This document shows positions 1-8,368 of a stretch of DNA of 64,000 nucleotides, piece by piece. Position 1 is the stretch's first letter, and the number at the start of each line of letters is the position of its first letter. The position numbers and the translations under genes were made by a program. The notes beneath the pieces are model-generated. The model had not been told where the DNA came from. It did not search any database and was given only the letters and a program-made list of their open reading frames with translations. The stretch covers positions 1,054,501-1,118,500 of the forward strand of contig NC_015737.1 in the NCBI RefSeq assembly GCF_000270305.1. Direction: 5' to 3'. The DNA comes from Clostridium sp. SY8519. Lineage in GTDB: Bacteria; Bacillota; Clostridia; Lachnospirales; Lachnospiraceae.

Positions 1-2
1 TG

Positions 3-365
3 CCGGAGATCCCTGTTCCTGAAGAAGACTCCGTTGCGCTGCTTTTCTATGATGCCGGAGATTACAGAGTCTTCCCCTTTGAGCATGTTCTCCGCATCTG
101 TCCCTGGCTGAATGAGCACAGCGTTATGCGTGCGATCCCGGGCGTCAAAGATCTCTATTATCTCTATGAAGAAGGCACAGAGATCAAAACAGAAAGCGAC
201 CTTTATCTGGTCGGCCCCGTCGTTGTGATCCGGCTGAATAAAGATCATTTCCTCATCACGCCGGATGCCCTGGACCGCCACCGCGTCCGCAAGTTCATGA
301 GAGACAACACTGAGACTATAGATTTTGAAGAAGGCGCCAGTTATCCGGCGCTTCGTTTCGTTTAA
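3..365 (+). CDS. Hypothetical ICE protein, N-terminus outside the window
   Basis: The frame is open to the left edge, so only the last 120 residues are visible and the true start is unknown. I do not recognise a domain. The visible part is soluble, mildly acidic and has no membrane segment. It ends 11 bp before the next start, in the same direction and with the same high-GC codon use as the conjugation genes that follow, so it probably belongs to that operon. An internal ATG at 126 lacks a good ribosome binding site and is unlikely to be the start. Confidence 0.7.
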   Translation, partial: PEIPVPEEDSVALLFYDAGDYRVFPFEHVLRICPWLNEHSVMRAIPGVKDLYYLYEEGTEIKTESDLYLVGPVVVIRLNKDHFLITPDALDRHRVRKFMRDNTETIDFEEGASYPALRFV

Positions 366-376
366 GGAGGAAAACC

Positions 377-1846
377 ATGGATTATGAACAGTTTTTGGAG
401 CAGGTAAGAGCGGATCTCCAGCAGCAGTTCCCCTATATGAACGTGGAAATCCGCAGTGTGGAGAAACTGCAGGGCCAGTCCTATACCGGTATTTCCATCA
501 CGCCGGAAGGCGGCAATGCCGGCGCGACCATGAACCTGCATTCCCAGTATGAGATGCTGCAGGACGGAGTGCCGATGGATATCGTCATGAGGCGTATCGA
601 AAACCTTGCCGCTGATGCTGTAAAACAGATTCCGCAGGTGGAAGCTTCCACCCTATCGGATTACGAGCAGATGAAGCATACCCTGATCATGCAAGCCGTA
701 CCGGTCGGATCGAACCGTGCACTGCTTGACACCATCCCCCACAGGACAATGGAAGACATCGCCATTGTCTACCGTTTCCAGCTGGATCACAGGGAAAATG
801 CGGACGCCACCGTGCTTGTCACCAACCAGATGCTACAGAATTACGGGATCACCGCGGAACAGCTGATGGCGGATGCCGCCATTTCCGCGCCGCAGAGGAA
901 TCCGGTCTCTCTCCGCTCTCTGGCAGAGGTTCTCTCGGAAATGAGCGGCGGCATGATCCCTCCGGAGGATGTCGGGGCCCCGCCTCTTATGGTCGCTACG
1001 GTTCCCGGCGCTGTCAATGGTGCTGGCGTAATGGGCTATCCGGACTTCTTTAAGGATGCTGCGGACCAGATCGGCGGCAGCTATTTCATCCTTCCTTCGT
1101 CTGTCCACGAGATCCTGCTTCTCGCGGATGACGGCAGCATGAGCGCACAGGAGCTGAGCGCTATGGTCTCCGCTGTCAATTCCCAGGAAGTGATGCCGGA
1201 AGAGCAGCTTGGAAGTGAAGCTTACCACTATGATGCCCAGGCTCAGGTCTTCGAGAAGGCTTCTGCCTATGAGGAAAGGGTCATAGAGGAGCGTGAAATG
1301 ATCGCGGACGCTATGCCGGGTGTCGTTCATGAGGAGGCTGCAGCCTATGCGGCTGAACCTGTCCCAGAGACGATCTCTGTTCTCATGGTGGAACCGGGCA
1401 AGTATCCCAGAGAGATTGAGATCGGCACTGAACTGGAAGACCTGCAGGCAGCTGTCGGCGACAATATCGAGGTCGTCTATCCTTTTGACGATCAGGTAGG
1501 CCTCGTCATGAATGAGGAAGGCAAGATCAACGGCCTTCCGCTGAACCGGTCTTTACGTGATGAAAACGGAGAAATCATGGATGTGATCGCCGGTCCGTTT
1601 ATGGTCACCGGCCTGACTGAGGAGAGCTTCGGGTCTCTGACGCCTGATCAGATGAAGACGTATGGAGAAATGTTCCACACGCCGGAGATGTTCATGAAGA
1701 TGGGACGCGGGATCATGGCACTGCCTCTTCCCGAGGAAAAAGTGGAAAAACCGGAGAAGGCTGTTGATAAAGCCCAGGCAAAAGATGCCCAGAAGAAGGA
1801 ACCGAAGGCAAAACGCAGGAAGACGCCGGATCACAGTGACCGTTGA
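377..1846 (+). CDS. DUF5688 / DUF3846 domain protein of the ICE
   Basis: 489 residues starting at an ATG behind AAGGAGG. The first roughly 300 residues resemble the DUF5688 family found in Clostridia conjugative elements. Residues about 333-425 (from ISVLMVEPGKYP to VIAGPFMVTG) look like DUF3846, a small domain common in mobile-element proteins. The last 40 residues are Lys/Pro-rich and probably disordered. There is no signal peptide or membrane segment, so it is likely cytoplasmic. Neither domain has an established function. Its place just before PcfB and VirD4 suggests an accessory role in transfer or element maintenance. The fusion is read from sequence resemblance only. Confidence 0.75.
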   Translation: MDYEQFLEQVRADLQQQFPYMNVEIRSVEKLQGQSYTGISITPEGGNAGATMNLHSQYEMLQDGVPMDIVMRRIENLAADAVKQIPQVEASTLSDYEQMKHTLIMQAVPVGSNRALLDTIPHRTMEDIAIVYRFQLDHRENADATVLVTNQMLQNYGITAEQLMADAAISAPQRNPVSLRSLAEVLSEMSGGMIPPEDVGAPPLMVATVPGAVNGAGVMGYPDFFKDAADQIGGSYFILPSSVHEILLLADDGSMSAQELSAMVSAVNSQEVMPEEQLGSEAYHYDAQAQVFEKASAYEERVIEEREMIADAMPGVVHEEAAAYAAEPVPETISVLMVEPGKYPREIEIGTELEDLQAAVGDNIEVVYPFDDQVGLVMNEEGKINGLPLNRSLRDENGEIMDVIAGPFMVTGLTEESFGSLTPDQMKTYGEMFHTPEMFMKMGRGIMALPLPEEKVEKPEKAVDKAQAKDAQKKEPKAKRRKTPDHSDR

Positions 1847-1916
1847 TTGCAGCATGAAGGAAGGGGCCGGTTTTACAGCCGGCTCCGCCAAATATAACGA
1901 ATGGAGGTGGTGATTC

Positions 1917-2411
1917 TTGCAGGAAGAGATAGAAAACAGGACCGTGAACCTGATGATCACAACGACAAGACTGACTGCCAGGGCACTGATCTCCGGTTAT
2001 CACAAATTTGAAGAGCGGCGCAAACAGCGGGCAGCAGCGAGATCCGCCAGAAAAAGCCAGAAACCGACAGGAAAGCAGACGGTAAAGCAGCTGATTGGGC
2101 AGAACCAGGGCGTCAGCAGTATTGATATCGCCAAGACAGACCTGAAAGGATTTGAAAAATACGCCAGGACCTACGGCGTGGACTATGCCATAACCAAAGA
2201 CAAGTCTGGCGATGTTCCGAAGTATCTCTGCTTCTTCAAGGCCAGGGATGCCGACGCCATGACAGCCGCTTTCAATGCCTATTCCGCAGAGGTCCTGAAA
2301 AGGCAGAAAGCTCCAAGCGTGCTGAAGCAGCTGGCGAAGCTGAAGGCCTATGTGAAGGCGCTTCCGGTCAAGACCAGGACAAAGGAGAAAGAGAGGGATC
2401 TGAACCGATGA
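1917..2411 (+). CDS. PcfB-like protein (DUF3801)
   Basis: 164 residues with a TTG start behind GGAGGTGG; no upstream ATG fits. It matches the PcfB/DUF3801 pattern: a basic N-terminal part, then a domain around residues 55-130 with the typical DLKGFEKYARTYGVDYAI and LCFFKARDADAMTAAF stretches, then a Lys-rich tail. In pheromone plasmids PcfB works with the relaxase and VirD4-type coupling protein to bring the relaxosome to the channel. The stop overlaps the VirD4 start by four bases (ATGA), which points to translational coupling and to a shared role in substrate delivery. Confidence 0.85.
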   Translation: MQEEIENRTVNLMITTTRLTARALISGYHKFEERRKQRAAARSARKSQKPTGKQTVKQLIGQNQGVSSIDIAKTDLKGFEKYARTYGVDYAITKDKSGDVPKYLCFFKARDADAMTAAFNAYSAEVLKRQKAPSVLKQLAKLKAYVKALPVKTRTKEKERDLNR

Positions 2412-3939
2412 AGGTAGATACAAAACGTCTGAAGAAGACAATGATCCTTTCTCTCCCTTACGTCATCTTCGGCCTCATCTGTACGAATATCGGTGAGGCC
2501 TGGAGACTGGCGGAAGGCACGGACTATTCCGCAAAGGTGCTGTCCTTCTTTTCGACGATCGGCATTGCATTCGGAAATCCCCTGCCGAGTTTCTATCCGG
2601 TAGATCTTCTCTTTGGCCTGATCGGCGGGGCAGGCCTCAGGCTTGCCGTCTTCATCAAGAGTCAGAACAAGAAGAATTATAAGCACAATGTGGAGTACGG
2701 ATCAGCCCGCTGGGGAACCCATGCGGATATCGAGCCGTTCATGGATCCGAAGTTCGAGAATAACGTGATCCTTACTCGGACCGAGCGGCTGATGATGAGC
2801 AACCGGCCGAAGAATCCAGCCAATGCCAGGAATAAGAATGTCCTGATCGTCGGCGGATCCGGCAGCGGCAAGACACGTTTCTGGATCAAACCCAATTTGC
2901 TCCAGCTCCACAGTTCCTACGTTTTGACCGATCCGAAAGGTACGACCCTTATTGAGGTGGGCCATGCGTTTGTGCGGGCAAAATACCGGATCAAGATATT
3001 CAATACGATCAATTTTCAGAAGTCGATGCATTACAATCCGTTCGCCTATGTGCACAGCGAGAAGGATATCCTGAAGCTGGTCACAACACTGATGGCTAAC
3101 ACCAAAGGGGAAGGTAAAGGCAGCGATCCGTTCTGGGACAAGGCAGAAACGTTGTTGTACTGTGCTCTGATCGGCTATATCCACTATGAAGCACCGGTCG
3201 AGGAGCAGAACTTCGCCACCCTGATCGAGTTCATTAACGCCATGGAGGTCCGCGAGGATGACGAAGAGTACCAGAATCCGGTGGATCTCATGTTTGAAGC
3301 ACTGAAGAAAAAGAATCCGGATCACTTTGCAGTACGCCAATATGCCAAGTTCAAACTGGCAGCCGGCAAGACCCTCAAAAGCATCTTGGTGAGTGCCGGC
3401 GCAAGGCTTGCACCTTTTGATATTCAGGAGGTCCGGGAGATCACGATGTACGATGAACTGGAGCTGGATACCTTGGGTGACCAGAAGACTGCTCTGTTCC
3501 TGATGATGTCGGATACGGATGGATCCTTCAACTTCCTGATCAGTATGATCTATACACAGCTATTTAACCTGCTCTGTGAAAAGGCAGATGATGTGTACGG
3601 CGGCAGGCTTCCGGTCCACGTCCGGTGTCTGATCGATGAGGCCGCCAATATCGGCCAGATTCCTAACCTGGAAAAGCTGGTCGCGACGATCCGAAGCCGA
3701 GAGATCAGCGCATGTCTGGTACTGCAGGCCAAGTCGCAGCTGAAAGCCATCTACAAGGATAACGCCGATACCATCATCGGCAACATGGATTCGCAGGTCT
3801 TCCTAGGCGGTTCCGAACCGACGACCCTGAAAGATCTTTCGGAAGCTCTGGGCAAGGAAACGATCGATACCTTCAATACCTCGGACACACGAGGCAACAG
3901 TCCCAGCTACGGAACCAACTATCAGAAGCTTGGCAAGGA
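2408..3939 (+). pseudogene. VirD4-type coupling protein, 5' part (split by element 1)
   Basis: 511 codons of a VirD4/TraG family ATPase that docks the relaxase-DNA complex at the conjugation channel. Visible parts are two N-terminal membrane segments (about residues 11-30 and 60-82), a Walker A motif GGSGSGKT (149-156) and a Walker B-like VRCLIDEAANIG near residue 405. The homology stops at GGC AAG GA (3939). The frame then runs 16 codons into foreign DNA and stops at 3988, so about 88 C-terminal residues are lost. They reappear in frame at 17086-17350. The interrupted gene would give a protein lacking its C-terminal part. Confidence 0.92.
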
Positions 3940-4057
3940 TATGCCATACTTGTTGATGAAGAGTTCAGTTGCCTTGAATTTTACATGAACAGGGACACGA
4001 TCAGCTGGATTCTGAAAAAGGTAGGATGTCTGTCAGAAATAACAGCATATCTTTTTT

Positions 4058-4096
4058 GAGCCACTCACTGGATTACCCAGCGGGTGGTTCTTTTAT
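4058..4096 (+). terminator. Rho-independent terminator at the left end of element 1
   Basis: Imperfect 14-bp stem (GAGCCACTCACTGG against CCAGCGGGTGGTTC) followed on the + strand by TTTT. It would stop transcripts of the truncated virD4. On the - strand no T tract follows, so it is not a good terminator for the XRE gene that ends beside it. Confidence 0.65.
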
Positions 4097-4947
4097 TAAC
4101 GCTTCTGTCTGCCATTCCGGTTGGGAGGAATTGGGCTGCCCTTTCCCCGCATACTTTTAGTTCGTTTTGCTTTTTTGGATTTTCTGAGGATTCCCAAAAA
4201 GGCAGTAAATTCCGCAGAAGTCAGTTTCTCATAAGGAATTTCCATCTGGTCGCAGAAAACCTGAATAAAGGCTTCCTCTCCGCTGGTTCCCGTCTGCACA
4301 AGCTTTTCAAACTTTTGCCGGACTTCGGCTACGGTTTCCTGCCGTTCATCAGCGGTGGTAGCGTCGTTTGTGTGTGCTGTTTGGATGTCTTTTACGATCT
4401 TGTCAATGTCTTTATGGACGATGTGATTGAAATAATCCTCTCCGTCTATCTGTGCGACTTCAAGGGTTCGCATATAAAGGTCATCGTCTCCCGGCGCATA
4501 GCTTTCCATGACGCTCTGCCGGGCAGCTTCCAGTTCCAGATTCATCTGGCTGACACGCATACCGGCGATACGGTCAACGATAACGGTAATGTCCGTCATG
4601 AGCCGGGGAAAACCTTCATGGGTGGCAAGCTCGCAGAGCAGACGGTTGTTGATCCTGCCGCTTCTTAATAGCTCAATCATTTCATCGCTCAAATGGAGCG
4701 ACTGGAGATCAGAATTAGGGATGGTCTTATTTTCCGACAGCCCCATCAGATAGTCGGTGGACACGCCGTAAAACTCTGCCAGCGTTGCAATCGCAAATGG
4801 GCTGATGTCCTTGTAGTCATCGCCCTCATATTTCCCCAGCGCCGACTTGGACAGGCCGGTTTGTTCTGCCAGCTGTTCCAGTGTCAGGTGCTTATCCACC
4901 ACCCGCAGGTCTTTGAGCCGTTCCGGGATTGACAGTTTTGTGTACAT
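4096..4947 (-). CDS. XRE-family transcriptional regulator of element 1
   Basis: 283 residues from an ATG at 4947 preceded by GAGGGGGTG. An XRE helix-turn-helix occupies about residues 8-70 (LTLEQLAEQTGLSKSALGKYE). The remaining 210 residues are mostly helical without a recognised domain, so this is longer than a minimal repressor. The gene is transcribed away from the mobilization genes. A TATAAT at 4989-4994 on the - strand, 42 bp before the start, is a plausible -10 with a weak TTTCCA -35. Likely role: control of element maintenance or transfer genes, inferred from position. Confidence 0.85.
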   Translation of the reverse strand: MYTKLSIPERLKDLRVVDKHLTLEQLAEQTGLSKSALGKYEGDDYKDISPFAIATLAEFYGVSTDYLMGLSENKTIPNSDLQSLHLSDEMIELLRSGRINNRLLCELATHEGFPRLMTDITVIVDRIAGMRVSQMNLELEAARQSVMESYAPGDDDLYMRTLEVAQIDGEDYFNHIVHKDIDKIVKDIQTAHTNDATTADERQETVAEVRQKFEKLVQTGTSGEEAFIQVFCDQMEIPYEKLTSAEFTAFLGILRKSKKAKRTKSMRGKGSPIPPNRNGRQKR

Positions 4948-5334
4948 CAAAGCACCCCCTCTCGTCAACATTTTTCAATATTTTTTTCATTATAGCACGT
5001 TTCCGAGAGCGTGGAAATATGCGGTTTTTGTGCGCTATTCCAACGTCTTGGACATACGGGAGCAGCCCCCTTTTTTCGGTAAACTGGTTCTTGTCAGGAG
5101 ACACAGAACCTTGAAAATCGAATGACCGGCTGCAAGGGGTATGACCTCCGGGGAAGTGACGCGATAAAAGGGTTCCCGCAAAATCATGGATTTTGTGACG
5201 ACGGGAGCGCACCAAAGAGGACAATACGCCGGGAGAAAATCCGGGCAGGAGCGGCTTGCAGACAGACCGGCAGATAGAAAAGTAAACCATGCGGGGCATA
5301 CCGCACCGCAGCAAATGAATGGAGGTAGATCATT
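4948..5334. other. Divergent intergenic region of element 1
   Basis: 387 bp between the divergent XRE regulator and the TTRAP-like gene. The left part is AT-rich and holds the regulator's probable -10 (TATAAT, - strand, 4989-4994). The right part is GC-rich and ends in the ribosome binding site GGAGG at 5322-5326. A small hairpin TGCGG/CCGCA lies near 5289. I see no convincing gene and no clear + strand promoter. Confidence 0.5.
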
Positions 5335-5628
5335 ATGAAACTGAATATGAAGGAAAAGAAAATTCTTTACGCTTACGCCTGCCCCAGCCATCACAACACA
5401 GTGACAAGGCTGAAATGGCTGACAGCGCTGACCGTTGACCCGGAGGCTAAAGGGCAGATGCTTCATCTGACCAGGAAAATTGAGGCAGAGACAGACGAAA
5501 GCTGGTACGACAGCTTCTATCACTGCCTACGCATGGAGATGGATGAGTATTACCGGATCAAGCACCGCCTGCGTGTGCTGAAAGCAAACACCGATTATGA
5601 GGAGGAACTGTATGAGGAAGCTGTCTAA
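5335..5628 (+). CDS. Transposon-transfer assisting (TTRAP-like) small protein
   Basis: 97 residues, ATG behind GGAGG. The N-terminal MKEKKILYAYACPSHHNTV and the pattern of short helices rich in acidic and aromatic residues resemble the family annotated as transposon-transfer assisting protein in Clostridia elements. The biochemical role of that family is not established. It overlaps the next gene by 17 bp, so the two are probably translationally coupled. It is the first gene of the + strand mobilization operon of element 1. Family assignment is by resemblance. Confidence 0.65.
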   Translation: MKLNMKEKKILYAYACPSHHNTVTRLKWLTALTVDPEAKGQMLHLTRKIEAETDESWYDSFYHCLRMEMDEYYRIKHRLRVLKANTDYEEELYEEAV

Positions 5629-5917
5629 ATATGAAAAAGAAACCATCATCAACTGGAACGAGGGCGAGAACATTGCCAGTATTTACACCTTCAACGCCAG
5701 CTTAAAACGCAGGCTGGAAGATTTCAGTAGGAAGTATCCGCTATTGTGTAGGTTGGAGCGCAGCACACCGGAAGGCAGCGCGACCTATGTGCTGGACAAA
5801 TCCCGCCTTTCTATCCGGCTGGTGCCGCCGTACAGTGAAGAACGGCTGGCGGCTGCAAGGGAGTACGCAAAGGAACATGGCTTTCAAGTCATACAGACAG
5901 AAGAAAAAATTGCTTGA
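5612..5917 (+). CDS. Hypothetical small protein of element 1
   Basis: 101 residues from the ATG at 5612, inside the end of the previous gene and preceded by GGAGGAACTGT. The protein begins MRKLSKYEKETIINWNEGE and shows an alternating strand/helix pattern (ATYVLDKSRLSIRLVPPYS, then a helix EERLAAAREYAKEHG). Similar proteins are common beside TTRAP genes in Firmicutes elements, sometimes with arbitrary product names. I cannot assign a function. A terminator-like hairpin follows 19 bp after the stop. Confidence 0.7.
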   Translation: MRKLSKYEKETIINWNEGENIASIYTFNASLKRRLEDFSRKYPLLCRLERSTPEGSATYVLDKSRLSIRLVPPYSEERLAAAREYAKEHGFQVIQTEEKIA

Positions 5918-5936
5918 AATGAGGGCGATTTACCAA

Positions 5937-5966
5937 AAAATACCGGGTCTGCACCCAGTATTTTGA
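5937..5966 (+). terminator. Terminator-like hairpin
   Basis: AAAATACCGGGT pairs with ACCCAGTATTTT around a four-base loop CTGC, with one internal mismatch. The right arm ends in TTTT. It follows the TTRAP operon directly and begins the long non-coding stretch before the relaxase gene. Confidence 0.6.
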
Positions 5967-6388
5967 ACGGTAATCCCCGCAGGCGTATTCCGTATCCACT
6001 TCCTGCGATTGGTGCAGATGTATGGATACGGAGCCGGAAAAGCTGGCGGACACCGTATCAGCGGTGGATGCCGGTTTTTCCGGTGCAGGAGTACAGAGGG
6101 ATGCAATCCCTTTGTGGCTGGGTGCAGGGGCGGCAGCGCACTGCTGGGGTCAAGGGGCAACGCCCATTGGCAGGTTAAGGGCGGCAGCCATTATCGGGTC
6201 AAGGACGAAGTGCCTTGGCGGGTTGAGGGCGGCAGTCCCATCGGGTCAAGGGTGAAACGCCTTGCCCAGGGAAAGTTGATGCCTGCGTCAACTTGTACTG
6301 GGTATTACCTGACGCAAAATTCCGCAGGTTTGGCGGCTTCGCCGCCCTCCCCAGCCCGGAACAGCTTTGCAGGAAGGAGGAAAAATGT
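5967..6388. other. Non-coding region before the relaxase, candidate oriT
   Basis: About 420 bp without a credible gene; the short frames here have no ribosome binding sites and are low-complexity GC-rich. It contains three imperfect tandem repeats (6128-6279) and a perfect hairpin GGCGGC-TTC-GCCGCC at 6332-6346, and ends in AGGAAGGAGG just before the relaxase. Mob/Pre relaxases normally nick close upstream of their own gene, so the transfer origin of element 1 is expected here. That placement is inference; I could not identify a nic site. Confidence 0.5.
6128..6279 (+). repeat. Three imperfect 48-53 bp tandem repeats
   Basis: Units start at 6128, 6179 and 6227. Each begins GGGCGGCAG, continues with a GGGTCAAGG-like block and a short stem (CAAGG/CCTTG in units 2 and 3, GGGC/GCCC in unit 1), and ends close to GGTTAAG or GTTGA. 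Lengths are 51, 48 and about 53 bp. They are too divergent and too long for a CRISPR. Position before the relaxase suggests protein-binding repeats of an oriT. Confidence 0.75.
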
Positions 6389-7633
6389 TTGAAATTAACA
6401 AGGCACAATGGGCGCTCCGGGAAGCATGGCACTTACAATCCCCGTCACAATGACCGCCGGTTCGATGTAGAAAACAGCGAACACATTGACGCTGAGCGTG
6501 CCAGACAAAATGTGTACTGGGACTGCTACCGGGGATTTACCACCCACGACTTTCGGGATAACCCGGAGCAGCCGGATTTCAGCTTTGAGGAAATTGAGCG
6601 GATGTATTACTACGAGCATTATGCCGACCATGTAAATGCCCAGAACGCCCGGAATGAGAAAACCCGGCATATTGAGCGCAACCGTACTGTGGATGACCTC
6701 TTGAAAAATAACAAGACCTGTCCGGAAGAAAGCATCTACCAGATCGGCACGATAGAGGAATCCGTCTCACCGGAAACGCTGGCGCTCATCGTCAGTGAAT
6801 TTTATGAAGAATTTGAGCGCCGTTTCGGTTCTCATATCCACATTTTAGACTGGGCGCTCCATCTGGATGAGGGAACACCGCATATTCACGAGCGCCATGT
6901 GTTCGACTGTGAAAATCGGTATGGAGAATTGTGTCCCCAGCAGGAAAAGGCGCTGGAGGAACTGGGTATCCCTCTCCCAAAACCGGAGCAGCCCAAAGGA
7001 AAGCACAATAACCGGAAACAGACTTTCGATGCAGTCTGCCGGACAATCCTGTTTGACATTGCCAAACGGCATGGACTTCATCTGGAACAGGAGCCGTCCT
7101 ATGGTGGGCGTGACTATCTGGAAAAGCAGGATTATATCCTGATGAAGCAGAAAGAACAGATGGCGGCGCAGGAGCAAAAGCTGGAAGAACTGACGCTCAA
7201 AATCGAGGATGTGGAGACGCTGTTGGAGGATGTTTCCGATGTGGCCTATGACAAGGCAGTGGAGGTCGTGACAGACAAGGTACGGGAACAGACCCAGCTT
7301 GAGGATTTGGAAGTGATCGAGAAATACCGAAAGAGCGTGGTATCCCCCAATGCAAAAAATTCGCCGGAAGTGGTGAAGATTGCAAATACCCTACTGGGAA
7401 GGGCACGGGAAAAATTACAGCAGTCCGCAGAAAAGATTCTCAAAAAGGTGCAGGCTGTGCTGCTGAAGCCGGAGGTCAAGCAGGCTGGCAAAGAGCAGAT
7501 TAAGAAAAAAGCCAGAGAATCCATCAAAGAGAAGCTGGCGAAAGGCAAATTGGACGCTGACCGGAAGAACCGGGAGCGATGGGAACGTGAGGGGCGGATC
7601 GCCCCGACAAAAAAACAGGATATGGAGTTGTAA
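6389..7633 (+). CDS. Mob/Pre-type relaxase of element 1
   Basis: 414 residues. The start is the TTG at 6389, eight bases after AGGAAGGAGG; the nearby ATG at 6385 is out of frame. The protein begins with the family signature KLTRHNGRSGKHGTYNP. It has the histidine metal-binding motif HILDWALHLDEGTPHIHERH (about residues 152-171), as in Mob_Pre enzymes that nick oriT and stay attached to the 5' end. Residues 250-400 are a Lys/Glu-rich coiled coil ending in a basic tail. The repeats upstream are its likely target. It would mobilize element 1 through another element's channel. Confidence 0.88.
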   Translation: MKLTRHNGRSGKHGTYNPRHNDRRFDVENSEHIDAERARQNVYWDCYRGFTTHDFRDNPEQPDFSFEEIERMYYYEHYADHVNAQNARNEKTRHIERNRTVDDLLKNNKTCPEESIYQIGTIEESVSPETLALIVSEFYEEFERRFGSHIHILDWALHLDEGTPHIHERHVFDCENRYGELCPQQEKALEELGIPLPKPEQPKGKHNNRKQTFDAVCRTILFDIAKRHGLHLEQEPSYGGRDYLEKQDYILMKQKEQMAAQEQKLEELTLKIEDVETLLEDVSDVAYDKAVEVVTDKVREQTQLEDLEVIEKYRKSVVSPNAKNSPEVVKIANTLLGRAREKLQQSAEKILKKVQAVLLKPEVKQAGKEQIKKKARESIKEKLAKGKLDADRKNRERWEREGRIAPTKKQDMEL

Positions 7634-7681
7634 GGCATCTGATTTTCTGAGGAAACCGGGTGCCTTTTGTTTTGTTTGGAG

Positions 7682-8368
7682 GTGGGGAAATCGAATGTAT
7701 TTGAAACAGTAAAGCAGTCTGTCACGACAAGACAGGCTGCGGAATTTTATGGGATTCCAGTAGGACGGAACGGGATGGCCTGTTGTCCTTTTCACGATGA
7801 CAGACATCCCAGCATGAAGGTGGACAGGCGGTTCCATTGCTTTGCCTGTCAGGGGGACGGAGATGTGATTGATTTCACTTCCCGCCTCTTTGGACTGGGC
7901 AGTAAGGAAGCTGCCTTGAAGCTGGCAGAGGATTTCTCTGTCAGTCTTGACAGCAAAGGTCATGGTCCGCCACGAAAGACAATCATCAAAAGAAAAATCA
8001 GCGAGGAAGTGCGATACCGGCAGGCAGAGCAGAAATGTTTTCGGGTGCTGTGCGATTACCTGCGTCTGCTGGAACGCTGGAAAGAAGAATATGCTCCCAA
8101 ACAGCCGGAGGATGACTGGCATCCCCTGTTTGTGGAGGCTCTGCACAGGCAGCCATATATCGAATATCTGCTGGATATTCTCCTGTCTGACAGCATAGAA
8201 GAACGTGCTTCCGTGGTTGCTGAGTATGGAAAAGAGGTGAAGAAAATTGAGCAGCGAATATCAGAATTTACCGCCAGCCACCCGGCAGGCTGTGATGAGC
8301 GCAGCCGAGGCCATAGCGCCGGAACAGAGCGCCCAAGATGTGCGGGAGAGCCTTTCTGTCACCGATAA
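7682..8368 (+). CDS. CHC2 zinc-finger primase-like protein
   Basis: About 228 residues. A zinc-binding CPFH...CFAC module lies at about residues 36-60 (CCPFHDDRHPSMKVDRRFHC), as in the N-terminal domain of DnaG-type primases. The catalytic TOPRIM part of DnaG is absent, so this is a short mobile-element form. The start is uncertain: the natural position before NVFETVKQSV carries TCG instead of ATG, and GTG at 7682 within GGAGGTGG is the best alternative. It overlaps the VapE-like gene by 122 bp in another frame. The last 30 residues after KKIEQRISE may be an overlap tail. Likely role: replication of the excised element. Confidence 0.75.
   Translation: MGKSNVFETVKQSVTTRQAAEFYGIPVGRNGMACCPFHDDRHPSMKVDRRFHCFACQGDGDVIDFTSRLFGLGSKEAALKLAEDFSVSLDSKGHGPPRKTIIKRKISEEVRYRQAEQKCFRVLCDYLRLLERWKEEYAPKQPEDDWHPLFVEALHRQPYIEYLLDILLSDSIEERASVVAEYGKEVKKIEQRISEFTASHPAGCDERSRGHSAGTERPRCAGEPFCHR

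Noticed and set aside
3940..4060. Frame reading VDEEFSCLEFYMNRDTISWI at the left end of element 1
   Set aside because: It looks protein-like and could be the end of a broken gene, but it has no start, matches no family I can name, and overlaps the inverted copy of the recombinase operator.
6128..6279. Possible CRISPR array
   Set aside because: Repeats are degenerate, about 50 bp, directly adjacent and without unique spacers; no cas gene is present in the window.
5918..6388. Overlapping short frames between 5930 and 6432 on both strands
   Set aside because: Low-complexity GC-rich repeats without start signals; more likely oriT-type DNA.
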